Shown: positions 1 through 17,040 of the stretch, piece by piece
Position numbering within the stretch: position 1 is the stretch's first letter
Layout of the letters: the number at the start of each line of letters is the position of its first letter
Assembly (NCBI GenBank): GCA_034440635.1
Contig: JAOTON010001683.1
Location: 547,001-611,000 of the forward strand
Length of the DNA: 64,000 bases
Reading direction: 5' to 3'
DNA from: Lepas anatifera
Taxonomy: Eukaryota > Arthropoda > Thecostraca > Lepadidae
The notes under the pieces: model-generated
Told to the model about the DNA's origin: nothing
The model's input: only the letters and a program-made list of their open reading frames with translations
Databases searched by the model: none
Position numbers and translations under genes: made by a program

Positions 1-62
1 TCCAGTAGGGTGAGGAGGGTTGGCAATGTCATTTGACCTCCGCATTCGGTGTGTCGTGAAGC
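1..62 (+). repeat. SINE 3'-tail fragment
   Basis: The segment resembles the tail of the full SINE at 3261-3455: a 'GAGGAGG...TTTGACCTC.GCA.T.GGTG.G..GT.AAGC' pattern is shared. It is cut by the window edge or 5' truncated. There is no A or B box left in it. Confidence 0.45.
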
Positions 63-428
63 GCCAAGCGCGCCCAAGGCTGCTTCTGTACGAGCGCTGT
101 CTGTGCGTCGGGTTTGCCGCGTCATCACGTATTCGCTGACTCAGACAGACCTCCAACCTCCATTATATACCGCACACTTGTCCATGAACCATTCAAGGTC
201 TACGTCAAGACATCTGTCTCCGCGCCAATAAGGAAGTTTCCCTCGTCAGCACCTAAAATTCCGCCCCCGCAGTCCATAACCGAGTGCGCGGCACTGCACA
301 CGACACCCTTGGGCGGGCCAATGTTCCCTGGGACGCCAGTTCTTCACAGGAACACTGGCAAGCTGTTCACAGTACCAGAGCCTCGGTCTCATTTTCAAAT
401 AGTAAATTTTCATTTCAAAATGAACCAG
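63..428. other. No recognisable feature
   Basis: Overlapping short open frames occur here, but none has a recognisable domain and they run into the neighbouring MITE. I see nothing supportable as a gene. Confidence 0.5.
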
Positions 429-783
429 GAGTGGAGGCAGGTCTACATTTCGGGGAGGAGGAGGGCTAGAGGGCTCGAGCCTCCCCCACCGTTGCCTCGG
501 AACAGTCTCCGGGTATGTTGCGATTTAACGACGCACCAACTGCCAGGGTAATACGGCGTCGCCAACTCTCACCCTGTTGGAATGGGTTTTGGGATCAGAT
601 CAACTTATTCAGAGGCTCCGCCGGGACTTAAACCCGGGACCGGTGGCCTAGAAGACAGACGCGCCAACCACTGAGCCACCAATCCCCCTGCCTACGGGTA
701 TGCATTTACCATACACTCTGACATTTCGGGGGAGGGTGGGGGGGGGCTCGAGCCTACTAGCCACCCCCTTAATTCCGCCACTG
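429..783 (+). mobile_element. hAT-like MITE, family F1, interrupted by a SINE
   Basis: F1 elements are about 160 bp and run CAGTGGCGGATCCAGGACTT, then G-rich/C-rich blocks around 'GGGCTCGAGCC', then 'CCTCGGAACAGCCTCCGGC', then 'CTCTGACATTTCGG' and finally TCCGCCACTG. Here the left half is 429-517 and the right half 695-783, separated by a minus-strand SINE. The left end is eroded (GAGTGGAGGCAGG) and no outer target duplication is visible. It is non-coding; the frames crossing it are artefacts. Confidence 0.75.
518..694 (-). mobile_element. tRNA-derived SINE nested in an F1 MITE
   Basis: On the minus strand it begins with a Pol III A box (TGGCTCAGTGGTTGGCG, 663-679) followed by a B box like GGGTTTAAGTCCC (about 624-636). 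It ends in the family tail GGTGCGTCGTTAAATCG. It is flanked by CGGGTATG at 510-517 and again at 695-702, an 8-bp target duplication in the middle of the F1 element, so the SINE inserted after F1 did. It is non-coding and relies on a LINE in trans. Confidence 0.8.
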
Positions 784-1036
784 AAAGGAATATCCCTCGC
801 TCGACTTCCGGTTTGGACTTTCTTACCCCACGCAGCCGTTCCCTCAACGTGAAAACATCCGGCAGAACGCAATCACAGAAAGCATCCAATCAAAGACCAC
901 AGAAAGATGTCGCTGAACTCGGACGGCAGCTGTTTACGAACACGCCTGCACGCCAGCTGACCTCATCCTAGCACCGTGACTCATTCAACGCGTTCACCTG
1001 CACTCCGAGACCATTCACAACACCACGCCTGCCAAA

Positions 1037-1204
1037 CAGTGGCGGATACAAGGGGGCTAGGGGGCTTAATTACCCCTTTTTCAGATGTCCAAGAGTCTAT
1101 AGTTAATACATAAGCGGAGGCTGATCCAAGGTAAGGGATCAGCCTCCGGGGAGGACTCGAGACCCCTAACCCCCTCCCCAACTGAAGTCCTGGCTCCGCC
1201 GCTG
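1037..1204 (-). mobile_element. hAT-like MITE, family F1 (reverse)
   Basis: Ends are CAGTGGCGGATACAAG and CTGGCTCCGCCGCTG. The interior carries the reverse of the F1 core ('ATAAGCGGAGGCTGATCC'). Flanks are CTGCCAAA (1029-1036) and CTGCCAAC (1205-1212), a 7/8 target-site duplication typical of hAT insertion. Confidence 0.9.
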
Positions 1205-3257
1205 CTGCCAACGGCGTACCCAGACAGCGGAAACACGGGTAGTGATTGAAAGTGATTGACACTACCCGGATTTACTAGAGCCGCGGAAACACTAACCGGA
1301 TTTACTAGTGCACAACACCCGACAAATCGCCATCACTGGCGAACGGGCCGTAGGTGGCAGTCCGCCCACCTATGCAAGGCGAGAGTAGGGCCAAACATCT
1401 GGGGATGTTTTTTTGTTAGACCTCGTAGTACATAATTACATATCAATACTCTGCATAAAATTCGGAGCGGTAGCCTCCTTCCTTCCCTTCACACGCCTAT
1501 GCCGGTCCGTTCCTGTGGGCAGAGAAGAGAAAAATCCCGATCTTGCCAACACAGTTGGGGAAATCTAGGGGAACCAGAAGATCAAATATCTTAAACGACC
1601 CAGACTGGTGGCCATTACTGTAGAAATAGGCTCTCTAACATAGCTTTATGTGCGTACCGCATGGAATGACCCACTTCCCCTTCTAACTCCGGGAACCTTT
1701 TACCTTGGGAAACCTTTTGTATCTCCGGGCAATAACGAGTCTCCGTTGGGAAACATAAACACATTTCCGACCTCTGTCCTTCGCCTGCGGCCGAAAACAG
1801 TACACCAGCACCGAAATAGTATAATATTACACCACACAGCGCCAAACACCTCGCCGCGAATTAAAACCCGACACCAAAGACCTTTAATGCACGCGGTACT
1901 GTGCAGGGTATAATTTCACGAGACGTGCCCAAGTTCCCCGCATTAATTCGATACGGGGTAGACGGGAGAATATTGCCTGAGAATGATGCAAGGAAAAACG
2001 AAGTGTGGCCACTTTTGGGTACACTTTCCACGACAAAATGAAGTAAGATAGAGAAGAGTGGGGTGGAACAGCATGGAATGAATGAAGAGAAATTGACCTC
2101 TTCAGCACACCACACCACTGGCTGAAAACGGACACCCGGGGAGCCAACAACGACAGCCAACGAGTTTCCAACTGAATGGGCGGCGTGCAATAACTCTTGC
2201 GTTCCATTCATCATCATCATCATCGTCATATTTGGGGTTTTAGTGCCCACTGACAACTAAGTCACATGACGCCCACAACACTAATTAAGTGCGCACGCAA
2301 GGAAACACGAAATAATCCAAGATATGAAAGCACCCGTTGATTTAAAAAGTGAACCCTACTCCTTTGGTTCTCGCCTTTTCGACGAGGGGACGCCCCCTCC
2401 CGGTCCCGGCCTGAAGTCGCCCGTGCGCCACCCCGTGAGTTCCGGTAATACGAGATTACACACCACGTGAGCCCGTGGCACGAGATCCGACTGCACCATG
2501 TGACCTTCCACGTCGCCAGGAAGCACACTTCAAACCACTGGTGGTTTTCTGTTCCGGTTGGTAAAAGTAGAATCCTGCGGAATATGCTAGCTAGTGTGTG
2601 ATTCAGACATGAAGAAGGCATGCCTTTTACCATTACCTTTCCAAAACTGAAAATAGCTTTTTAGAAATAAAGCGCACCTGAAAGTAAGCGTATCAACAAT
2701 TGGAAAGCAATTCCCAGGACTATCGCCGTTTATTACCAATGTAAGCTTTTCTATTAGTTTGAGCTTTATCATTTTCTGGCAATGATTTGGGCCACAACAC
2801 GTCACTCCACGTTATAATCATCACAAATCCTTTCAGCTTCACCGTCACACACACCAACCAGACCTCGTGCCCAACAGACGACCTTGAACCTCTCCACAAT
2901 CCCTCCACCTCTCTGCCGGCCCCAAGTCCCCGCAGTGTGGAGAGCACTCCAGGTATTCACTGACGCAGAGAAATCCGTCAGAAGCTGCGATCAAAGCCAC
3001 GCATCCTGTTCGCAGCCGGCTTTTGCTGCTGACGCTAGCAATTTCAGCAGCTGAGCCGCCAATCACCGACGACGAGCAAGCGTTTTCGCGTTCGGCCGAA
3101 CATTGTCGGCCCGATGACTTGCTAGCAGGCAGAAATAATTTATAATTAAAAATTGCTTACATCATGAAACAATTTCATTGAAATGAATCTAAACCAAAAT
3201 TAGTGTCTCTACCTACTCTGACATCTATCCAAAATGTCACCACCTCACAGGGCATGC
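1205..3257. other. Gene-poor stretch, nothing recognised
   Basis: Open frames up to 131 aa exist on the minus strand (1861-2256), but they show no domain and include a (CAT)n codon run near 2210-2224. No repeat family from the rest of the window recurs here. Confidence 0.45.
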
Positions 3258-3260
3258 GTG

Positions 3261-3455
3261 GATGCAGTGGCGCAGTGGGAGCGCGTTAGGCTTCCACACT
3301 GGTGACCCCGGGTTCGAATCCCCGGCGGGAATAACGGAATAAGAACTTCCTGATCCACAACATACCATTTCAACTTGGTGAGAGGAGGCGAGGCTCATTT
3401 GACCTCAGCAATTGGTGCGCTGTAAAGCTCGAAGGCTTCACTACCTTACAATAAA
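3261..3455 (+). mobile_element. tRNA-derived SINE, near full length
   Basis: The head has an A box TGGCGCAGTGGGAGCGCG (3268-3285) and a perfect B box GGTTCGAATCC (3310-3320). The anticodon arm does not fold, so it is a SINE head and not a working tRNA gene. The body ends in a tail resembling 'GACCTCAGCAATTGGTGCGC' and then TTACAATAAAG. It is the best-preserved promoter among the copies in this window. Confidence 0.8.
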
Positions 3456-8670
<5,215 letters not shown>

Positions 8671-8674
8671 AGAT

Positions 8675-8790
8675 CAATCCGAGTGACCGGCGGTTCGAAT
8701 CCCAGCACGTCCACTTTTCAGGCTGGTGGGCGGAGCTTACCTGTCTGTTCACATTGGCAGAGGTGCTGGGAAAGCTGCCGTAGTCGTGAT
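8675..8790 (+). repeat. Possible tRNA-like SINE fragment
   Basis: A B-box-like GGTTCGAATCCCAGC lies at about 8692-8706, but no convincing A box is seen upstream. The downstream sequence does not clearly match the other SINE tails here. It could be a second, degenerate SINE family. Confidence 0.3.
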
Positions 8791-8806
8791 GAGGCTCCAC
8801 TACCAT

Positions 8807-8894
8807 TCTGTAACAAAGAGACAGGCACGACGTCAGAAGGGAAGGGCACATCTGTAACAAAGAGACAGGCACGACGTCAGAAGGGAAGGGCACA
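8807..8894. repeat. Perfect tandem duplication, 44 bp x 2
   Basis: The unit beginning TCTGTAACAAAGAGACAGGC occurs at 8807-8850 and again, without mismatch, at 8851-8894. Each unit includes a half-CRE GACGTCAG. Identity of the copies indicates a recent duplication or an assembly artefact. Confidence 0.95.
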
Positions 8895-9632
8895 GCGCGA
8901 CAGGACATTTATTTACATGCTGAATAGTTTCAAGGCCGTCTTCCGAAAGTGAAGGGATTCTACAGGTTTGCCGATCTATTTGATGGAGCACTAAAGGTTT
9001 CTAAACATTTTTACTTGAACTTCCAGAAGACTAAAAAGACCTGGAACAGCGGAATATTGACGTTCAAACACAGGGTACTGCGATCATTCAAACTTCCGTA
9101 TCCAGAAGAGAACAAATCAATGAATAATGATCGCGCGACCAACAAAAGATGTGGCTTTCTCTTGCTCTCTATTAACATCCCGCATCGTAGCACCAAATCT
9201 TGCCGTTGCAAAGAACAACACACAAACGATTTCCAAACATGAAGAGCAGTCGCATGGAAGTTTATATAGAAATTCTTCCCAGCGAATGTTTTGGTCCACA
9301 ATACCTGTCAAATCGCTAGCATCGAAACGACAGCTGGGAAATGACGATTCCGTTTTGAAACGGATCCGGAATAGAAAACGACATTATTCATGCCGACATG
9401 AGCGGAAATGAAAACATCGCCACCATCAACAGAAAGACGGAGGTTCGTAAAATAAACATAGCACGCCAGGTAATGTAAACGACCAGCAAAGGATGAGATT
9501 CCCCGGCACCAGTGCATCTCAGATTCGCACAGATACTTTGATAAAGCTGTCTGAGCCTCAGACAAGCTGTCTCTTTCCACCCTCGCTCTGTCTGCAGTCA
9601 CACAGACACCGCCAAATGTTCAAGCCGAGTAT
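8895..9632. other. No recognisable feature
   Basis: Overlapping open frames of about 95 aa on both strands, none with a recognisable signature and no repeat shared with the rest of the window. Confidence 0.4.
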
Positions 9633-9895
9633 CATAGGCGGATGCACGATTCCCAATCGCGGGGGCGAACAGATGAGAACGAGGAGGAGGGAGGGGGGCT
9701 CATTGAAATCATTGGAAATCTAGTGGCGCCACTTCTTTGCAGTCTATATGGGAGGGAATGGGGAGCTAAATCACATCTAGATGACATGATCACATCCTGG
9801 GGAGAAGGGAAACAGCGTTTTCTAGAAGACGCCGACACTTGATTGAGGAGGGGTAGCACTTGCCCCCCCATCCCCCCACCGTCGATGCGCCTATG
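9633..9895 (+). mobile_element. hAT-like MITE, family F2-type ends
   Basis: Ends are CATAGGCGGATGCACGA and TCGATGCGCCTATG. Flanks are CCGAGTAT (9625-9632) and CCGAGCAG (9896-9903), a 6/8 match consistent with an aged 8-bp duplication. The interior is G-rich on the left and C-rich on the right and has no coding signal. Confidence 0.75.
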
Positions 9896-11040
9896 CCGAG
9901 CAGACAAGCACATCCACCCCCTCCTCCCCACTGAGCCGGTTAACGCCCCGGCAGCTGCAGTCTACAGTTTTTACTTTCACACTCAGCGGCGAAGTCAGCG
10001 GCCTGAAGAGGCGGGGTCAGTGATTATCCACCCATTGCCCCGGCAGCAAGCTACACACTCTACATCCCTCTTAAAATCTGGGCTGCACATTGGCTTTGAC
10101 AGTGGACTAAAGCTTCCCATTCGTTCCCAATGTGACTGACACAGGATTCATCTCGGACACAAGAGGATGAGCCACGCCCCTTCTTGCCCCCTCTTTCACG
10201 CGGTAGCGACACCTCAACATACCTACCCATCCTTGTTAAAGCCAAGAGCTGTGTCAAAATCAAACGCGACTGAAGGACCAATGACTCACTCGGTGTTTTC
10301 AACTCGCCACAGTTCATGGACAGTTCGCATGCCAGCGGCCATTTAAGCGCACCTTATCCAAGGTCAAGGTCACCAGGTCAGACGATGTCCACCTAGTAAC
10401 CTTGAGAATAAAAGGGACGAATGGTTGCGAAACTAGGGCACCGACGCTCCCCGGCGGCGGTCTGCGTCATGACCTCCCAAACCACGCTTTTTCCTGCCTT
10501 CAAGTTTCTACCAACACAGTGTATACTCATTTTGGCCGTTTTGCCTCCCTTCCCTCCAACACAGTATCTGGGGCAACCCCATAATTATGACAAGCTATAA
10601 TCAGTGGCATGACCCGACTGGTATTGTCAACCGCCGTAATGAAACGACCAGACAGCTGAGACCGTCCTTTCATCATGACTCGTCACCTAAAGCGTTCGTT
10701 CTTGGTTTCGGTTTCTACACACAAATAGTAGCGATGTTCGGCATACGAGCTGGGTCCAAAGCTTTACCGCCGTTAGCTATGGGTTAGCCGATGGGACGTG
10801 CGACCTTCCTCTCCACCAAGTGGACTAGACCAGAGAACCGAAGGTTGAACACAGACTCCGCGCCCGCCGGTGACTTCAAACTGAACTGCACATGGGATAT
10901 AGCCAGAATCGTGAATAGCATGTTTACAGAAAATCGAGTGAAATGGTAGACACGATGTCAAGTCGCCCCCCCCGTATTCACGCCTACATGACTTGAAAGC
11001 AGCATCCCCCTCTCATCGTATCAATCGTCCTGGTGTCAGC
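9896..11040. other. No recognisable feature
   Basis: Only short open frames without domains. I found no repeat shared with other parts of the window. Confidence 0.4.
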
Positions 11041-11051
11041 GCATGGACCAA

Positions 11052-11190
11052 CCCGCCAACCAACAGCTGCTGACGCTGACGTCATAACGTGCCGACGTCA
11101 GCCGTTCAGATCCCCAACCCGTCAACAGTTGACGCGGACGTCATCACAGTCTAGCATGACGTCACAATGCACAGTGACGTCATACCAATT
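11052..11190. promoter_or_regulatory. Cluster of CRE-like TGACGTCA motifs
   Basis: Perfect palindromic CRE sites TGACGTCA occur at 11077-11084, 11157-11164 and 11175-11182, with near-sites GACGTCA at 11094-11100 and 11137-11143. Part of the spacing comes from a degenerate repeat ('CAACCCG.CAAC.....TGACGC'). CREB/ATF-type factors bind this motif. No adjacent gene is recognised, so regulatory function is inferred only from density. Confidence 0.4.
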
Positions 11191-12063
11191 TTCAGGGCGG
11201 TCTCTGCGAGGCACTGGTTTAAACAGCTTTGCAAGAACTTGGGCAGTTTCGTTGACGTCTTGCAGAAGTAATTTCCAAAGAAGTAAAACTTCCGAATTGG
11301 TTGAAATCGATTTGAAATGTCATTAGGACTACGCAAAAACCATGGTGTTCTGTTGATACGCCATGGCTCAAGGACTTAAAGGACCAAAAGTAATCGCAAC
11401 CACTTCATAAACGGCGCTTATGCCATCTTCTATTTCGATATACACTATTACACTGCATCCAACTTTTGAAGTCCGGCACAACACGAGCCGAAAAGTGCCC
11501 ACTTTCCACCATGGACGATTCCAAATACAACCATCGTGTTGATGCTGAGCTCACGAACAGTAATGAGTATAACAACAGTGGTCGGTATTGACTGCATCAC
11601 CAGCCAAAACTGTACCACTCAAACCAAACCAAAATCAACATTGAACGCCTTCTGGTCCGAGGCTTTCCATCAGTGGACTACAGCTGGACACAATTCCTAA
11701 GAAAAGTGGCATCTCCGATCCACCCAAACCGGCAAAAGCGCTGCAGTTCCACCACTGCGCAGAATCCTGCAAACTTGCAGCAGCAAAGTTCTCGGTCCGA
11801 CACGATTTCACGTGCCTTTGCTGTGGCACCACCTCTGTTTAGAAGAATCCACTGTAGCGTACCGCAATGCAAGGGAGTGGTAACAGTCAACGCGGGGGGG
11901 GCATGGTCAAGCAAACTTTAAGGGGCCTTGGGGGGCCACGGTGGGACGGGGGGGCCATAACTTTTTTGTTTAGGGGTGGTGGGATATAATTGTTTGGTCG
12001 GACCTCTACCGCCTTTTTGGTCCGGGGTTTAATGTTGGTGACTGTTTTGGTGGGTTTTTCCTT

Positions 12064-12264
12064 TCAGTTAATAAACTTTATGACAGTGGGCGGTTGAAGT
12101 AGCACGCCAATCGCTGCAAAGATCTTCACCAGATCATGGACCTCTCTGTGATCCTGCGGCGACCCGCGGTCCCGGTCAATCTCACCTAGCCAAACATAGC
12201 ACACTGGGCCTCCTTCCAAAACTAACGTATTCGGCGAGATATCATTGTCGTGTGCAGTAAATGT
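12064..12264 (-). CDS. Candidate terminal coding exon, unknown protein
   Basis: On the minus strand an open frame of about 66 codons starts right after a textbook 3' splice site (pyrimidine-rich tract ending CTGCCTTGCAG, reading down to 12265) and ends at a TGA at 12064-12066. The translated segment includes 'GPVCYVWLGEIDRDRGSP' followed by 'HREVHDLVKIFAAIGVLL', with mixed hydrophobic/charged composition and codon use that look coding. I do not recognise the family. The upstream exon (higher coordinates) was not found, and no AATAAA signal is obvious below 12064. It could be a real last exon, an exon of a decayed gene, or a lucky frame. Confidence 0.4.
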   Translation of the reverse strand, partial: TFTAHDNDISPNTLVLEGGPVCYVWLGEIDRDRGSPQDHREVHDLVKIFAAIGVLLQPPTVIKFIN

Positions 12265-12679
12265 CTGCAAGGCAGCATGTCAAGTACCATTCCAACTACT
12301 AGCAGATCTCAAACGGAGCTGATAAACGCCGCCTTATTCTGGAGTTCCTTCACCACTATCCTACCTCTCGATTTTGCTTATGACCCTGAAAGCTGAAGCG
12401 CCCTAAACCCCATCCCCGTCCCTCAATTTTACTGAAACTTTAGAATTAATTAAATTGAATAGAAAAATGGATATAATCCTTAATCCATGAAAAACATAGT
12501 TTCGAGTGCTAATCTTGTGCACGGCTCTTCTGGAGCTCCAAGGGATAACACAATTCAATTTTTAACTTGAATTATTAAAATTCTTTGAAAAGAAAATAAT
12601 GAGGGAAAATTCTGATTTCGAATAAACCGCCAATATAAAAATTTCTACTTACGTAGTTTGACTTTTGCGCAACGCTTAC

Positions 12680-12838
12680 TTTAGATCCAGAAATTCATTT
12701 GATGGGGGGCTAGGGGTTTCGGGCCTCCCCACCAGTACCTCAGGCAGCCCCTCGCCTATGTATTAAAGATAGGGGTTTGGACATTTCGGGGAGGGAGGAT
12801 TTGAGCCCCTAGACCCCAACCCCCTTAGATCTGCCAGT
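12680..12838 (+). mobile_element. hAT-like MITE, family F1
   Basis: The interior matches the F1 core ('CCAGTACCTCAGGCAGCCCC', 'GGACATTTCGGGG', 'TTGAGCCCCTAGACCCC'). The ends are eroded (TTTAGATCCAGAAATTCA and TTAGATCTGCCAGTG). No clear target duplication remains, suggesting an older insertion. Confidence 0.75.
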
Positions 12839-13066
12839 GGCAGAAATGTCGTGTTTTCAGACAGGTTTCCTTCCGGGGAGTTGTCCGGAAGTGAGCGAAC
12901 AAATCCATGAGAAGTTCAGCCGGAAATTTCAATAGTAAGCCCAGTTTATTAAGCCCACCCTATTCCACTCGCCAAAACCGGCCTGGAATCCCGATTCCGG
13001 TCAGTACACAGCTAACTACAAAAATAATCCGAAATGCCATCTTCATAAACGCTTCAGTTTGCAGTT

Positions 13067-13230
13067 TAGGAATACCAAAGTATGCCGCATCAAGAGCAGA
13101 ATTAGGCGGCATCTAATGAGGAAAAAGTTCATATTCTTTTCACAACATAATTAGGAAGACCAAAGCATGCCGCATCAAGAGCAGCAATAGACGGCAATGA
13201 GGAAGAAGCTCATATTATTTTCACACTATT
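13067..13230. repeat. Tandem duplication, about 80 bp x 2
   Basis: The block with 'GCCGCATCAAGAGCAG' followed by 'GGCGGCATCTAATGAGGAA' is repeated about 80 bp later as 'GCCGCATCAAGAGCAGCAAT' followed by 'GACGGCAATGAGGAAGAAG'. The copies differ at several sites. No coding role is seen. Confidence 0.8.
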
Positions 13231-15954
13231 ATTCGTCCAGTAAGTTATTATGACGGCAAAACAAATGAGTATATGCCACTTGTCGATCTCGCCCCCATTA
13301 CACACACACTGAATCCGCCACTGCACACAACAACGACCCCTTCACCGATCCATCATAACCCAGAATTAAGGCGGCTGGAGCTTTCAAACACGTGGTGTCC
13401 CGCGCGAGATTTCTGTCCGAGCGCCATAGCGGCGTACAGTCTCGTCACGGCCCGACGACGTACAGTCTCGAAAAGAAAACAGACGTCAGACATGTAGCGT
13501 ACGCAAACCTGCGACAGTGTCAGTGGAAACCGAGTTGCAAGAACAATGGGTTATGTGACATACCAATAAATTTTCTGCTGTCACTTTCCATTTCAACCAG
13601 ATGCCACAATGTTTAACCAGTTGCAACCATGCAAATCATTATAATTCTTTTTTGGCAAAAATTTAAACGTGAAACTTAAAACCGGTTTTCAAGGCACGCT
13701 CCGTGTGTCCCTTTCCCCTCTCTATGTCTTAAGAGCCCCCGTTCCTCCGGCGAGGAGAAGAAATTGGAAAACAAGCCTTAAGCGTCACATTGTTCGAAAG
13801 CCAATATGTAAACTCATGTCTAGGTAACTTTTTTTTAATCCCCCAATAAACCAACATAAAAATCTTAGCCTGAATCCAAACCAGCCAAAATCCCCGTGCC
13901 ACAACCCTACCTAACATATTTATCCCACGCATGCTTGAACGAGGCGCATTCTGAACCATAAATGCGTGGCACAATCTTCACAGATCTAGAAATGCTGAAG
14001 CAAATATCCAACTCAGCCACATTGGGCAGTTGCATTCCTTGTAGCCTAACCCGGTGTTCTTGCAACGCACCGACAATCCCTTTAGGATCCGGGCACATGT
14101 CTACATGTCAGTGGTGCGGCCGCCTATGCTCCAAGATTGGGTAAGCGCCTGTCAACCGCCCCCTTCACCTGCTAAAGAAGGGAGCGAGAGGTTTAGACCC
14201 TAATGCACATGAAATGACAGCATTGAGCAATGTCGGCAACGGGGTAGCTGGTTTGAAAGGTGGTGTCAATGGAATTGTGGCCCGTGCGGTATCTTAGTAA
14301 GTTTATACAGAAAGACTGGGATTGGAGTAATTACGATTTCCTTCAACATCGCAGGTAAAAATTGCCACGACACTGTTAAGAAAGGAGATACAAGGCCTTT
14401 AAAACCGCTCTCATCTACTCGCCAGTATAATTATCAACCAGGAAGAACAATATCGTATAATCCATCCTATAATAATGCTCATCGCCGTAGAAGGCAGAAC
14501 TTATCAAACAGCATGAAACAACTCTACAAACATTTCTTGTCGAAAATTGACCGAGCTCACGTGTTTAACATTTTCATCAGTTTGACATCACCATCTGGCA
14601 GCTTGCCCGCGCGCGGGAAACTTTCGCGCCATTTGTTAGGTTTCTCACACAGCGTGTAGCAACCGTCCACTGTCTGGGGCGTCCTAACGCCGACTCGTAT
14701 AGTTTCCATACGACATCAATATCTTTAGGCGCAATGACCCAAGCACTGATGTTCAGTCAACCCACTTACTGACAAATCACATGATTGTACGAAACGTCAA
14801 AAGTGGAAGTTTGTGAAATTGTTTCAATCAAATTCTGGCAGAGGTAACCGGCCAGTAAGAACAAAAGCTACGGAGTTATTTGTTCCAGCTCGGTTACAAG
14901 CGCTGACAACCGAATGCAACACTGAAGAACTTGGCAGGGTATTGAGCTCGCCAGATGCATATTGAATGGTCTCAAGGCCGAGGCGGTTAAGACGCCGCCC
15001 TCTCGAATGCGAGATAGCCGCTTTTGCCATGGCGCCGGTCAGGTGAGGCGAAGGAAGCTACCCCGAACCTTTGAAACTCTACTCAATTGACCGAGAGTGA
15101 GATTACAAACAGACAGCACGTCGTCCTCGACATAGCCAGTTGCATGGGTGCAGACCCCGGGAGTTTGGGGGAATCGTCATGATCCCTCTGGATTTTGGGT
15201 CTCCCATAGATTTTGTATAGGGCTGTATTGCCGTGCCAGCATCACGGAACTCCTAAATCGAGAAGATATCTCCACCCTTTTCTAGTTGTCCCGCTCCCAA
15301 CCGAGGAACATTCTGGCGCATGACAGCGCTTATACAGCTTCACCCGCCTCATAAGTCAGCTCTAGCGGCGTTTCAAACAAGTGCGTCCCTGACGGATTCT
15401 TACGGCTTCAGATACACCAAGAGGCCCCCGAGGGGGCACATTCCACGAACACATTCCCAGTTCATGCAGACTGGGATCAGTGCACTTGGAGAGAGATGCC
15501 AATTCCGCAAGTGCGTGGAGTGTATATGAAGCAGAATTCTAGGAAAAATATGTCGCGTTAAAAGGTTAAGTCGCTTCCCATGGTCTGTGCTGCCCAGTGC
15601 AACAGTTGTGGGCGCTTTAAAAAACGAATAATGGCTGCCGCACCTAAAGTTGCCATTGTGACTACACGTCCTCAACTTTCTATGAAGGATCCACATTGGA
15701 AGGGTTGCACTGTTCCGTAAACTTAAGACAGGACAGCTGGCTTTAAAAACGGCATCTCCAATTTCTGCGCCAGATGGCGTCAACACATGGCACGGCTCAC
15801 GGTTGCAATAAACAGCAATGAGATCACCAAGGCCACATGCAGCATTTCTGGCGCCAACATTAGAGACGCCACTTTGTCACCCACATAAGATCCAGATGGA
15901 TGAAAATTGAGATTAGTTCAGCATGGGATTCAAATTACCACGCATTTTTCAATA
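13231..15954. other. No recognisable feature
   Basis: 2.7 kb with only short frames (largest about 128 aa on minus, 15400-15786) that show no domain and overlap frames on the other strand. No copy of the MITE or SINE families was recognised. Confidence 0.4.
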
Positions 15955-16025
15955 AATTTATTATCAAATTTATTAATATTATTATTATTATTATAATTAT
16001 TAAATTTATTATTATCAAATAAAAC
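15955..16025. repeat. ATT-rich simple repeat
   Basis: A run of ATT/TTA trinucleotides with a partly palindromic arrangement (TTATTATCAAATTTATTAAT and its near reverse). Confidence 0.85.
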
Positions 16026-16170
16026 AGCTGCCACCGAAACATAGTCCAACAAAATATGCCTTATCGTGGGGCATATTCAAGAGATTCAAAGCGACTTGAT
16101 TCTGCAATATCTACGTTTGCAAGATACATAAGAATCATATATTAATTTTTCGTTTCTATTGCTAATCGGT

Positions 16171-16275
16171 ACTTATCGGTAGTATTCTAATAGTACGTGT
16201 TCTTATCGGTAGTATTCTAATAGTACGTGTTCTTATCGGTAGTCTCGAAATCGTCAGTGCACTTATCGATAGCCT
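16171..16275. repeat. 30-bp minisatellite, about 3.5 units
   Basis: Units start (A/T)CTTATCGGTAGT at 16171, 16201 and 16231, with a partial unit at 16261. The first two are identical except for the first base. The third has diverged in its second half. Confidence 0.9.
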
Positions 16276-17040
16276 ATTAACTGAAAACTAGATAAAGACT
16301 CGGAACTGAACCAAATGACAATTCTTCAAGCAACATCCAAACGAGCTTTAGCCAAACACCCACCAGTTTCGCCTGCGGGCATTCCCATTAACTGCCGCCG
16401 CAACCAGGCAAACTAGCTGAAGAAAAGTTCGTCGCCCCAAAGCCGGCTTATTCGAAAGTTGGTCCCAATGCAGACAAAAGTTTCTGCAACGGCTCGGTCT
16501 GGCTGTGTTCTGTAATGAGCAGAGGTCCGCATGGTCCGGGACATGGGACGCAATGGGGTGGGATTTGGGGACGTGACGGAACGGGACATTTTCTGAAGAC
16601 CATGGGTGAGTCAGGATGGGATGTGACCACCATTGCACACATTCTTTGGGATATTCCGTCGCAGAATAGAGGCAGATAGGGTTATGGGATGACTTTGGAT
16701 GGATGATAAAATGTTGTCCATTCTGACCTCTAATAGCGAGTGGCGCGGTCGGGTTCGCTGACGTTGGGCGGCGGGTATCATCTTACGTAACGTAAAACGG
16801 AGGAAGGACGAAGAGCGTAATGGTTATGCGTTGGTATTTCAGAGACTCTGAGGCCAACTCAAATCATAATGGTCTGTTTGCACCAAGAGTGTCATGACGA
16901 GTTTTGCCCAAATATTCCAAAGATTTAAAACGCTTGATTTTAAGTTCAAATGAGCAAGGACAATTCCACGCTCCAACTGCACAGATTATATGGCGCAATC
17001 CATCTCTCACTCCCTCGAGAGCGATTCCATGCGGCAAATT
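16276..17040. other. No recognisable feature
   Basis: Overlapping minus-strand frames of 64-96 aa lie at 16348-16642 with no recognisable domain. Confidence 0.4.

Noticed and set aside
3261..3335. Possible functional tRNA gene
   Set aside because: A and B boxes are good but acceptor and anticodon arms do not pair, and a SINE body follows.
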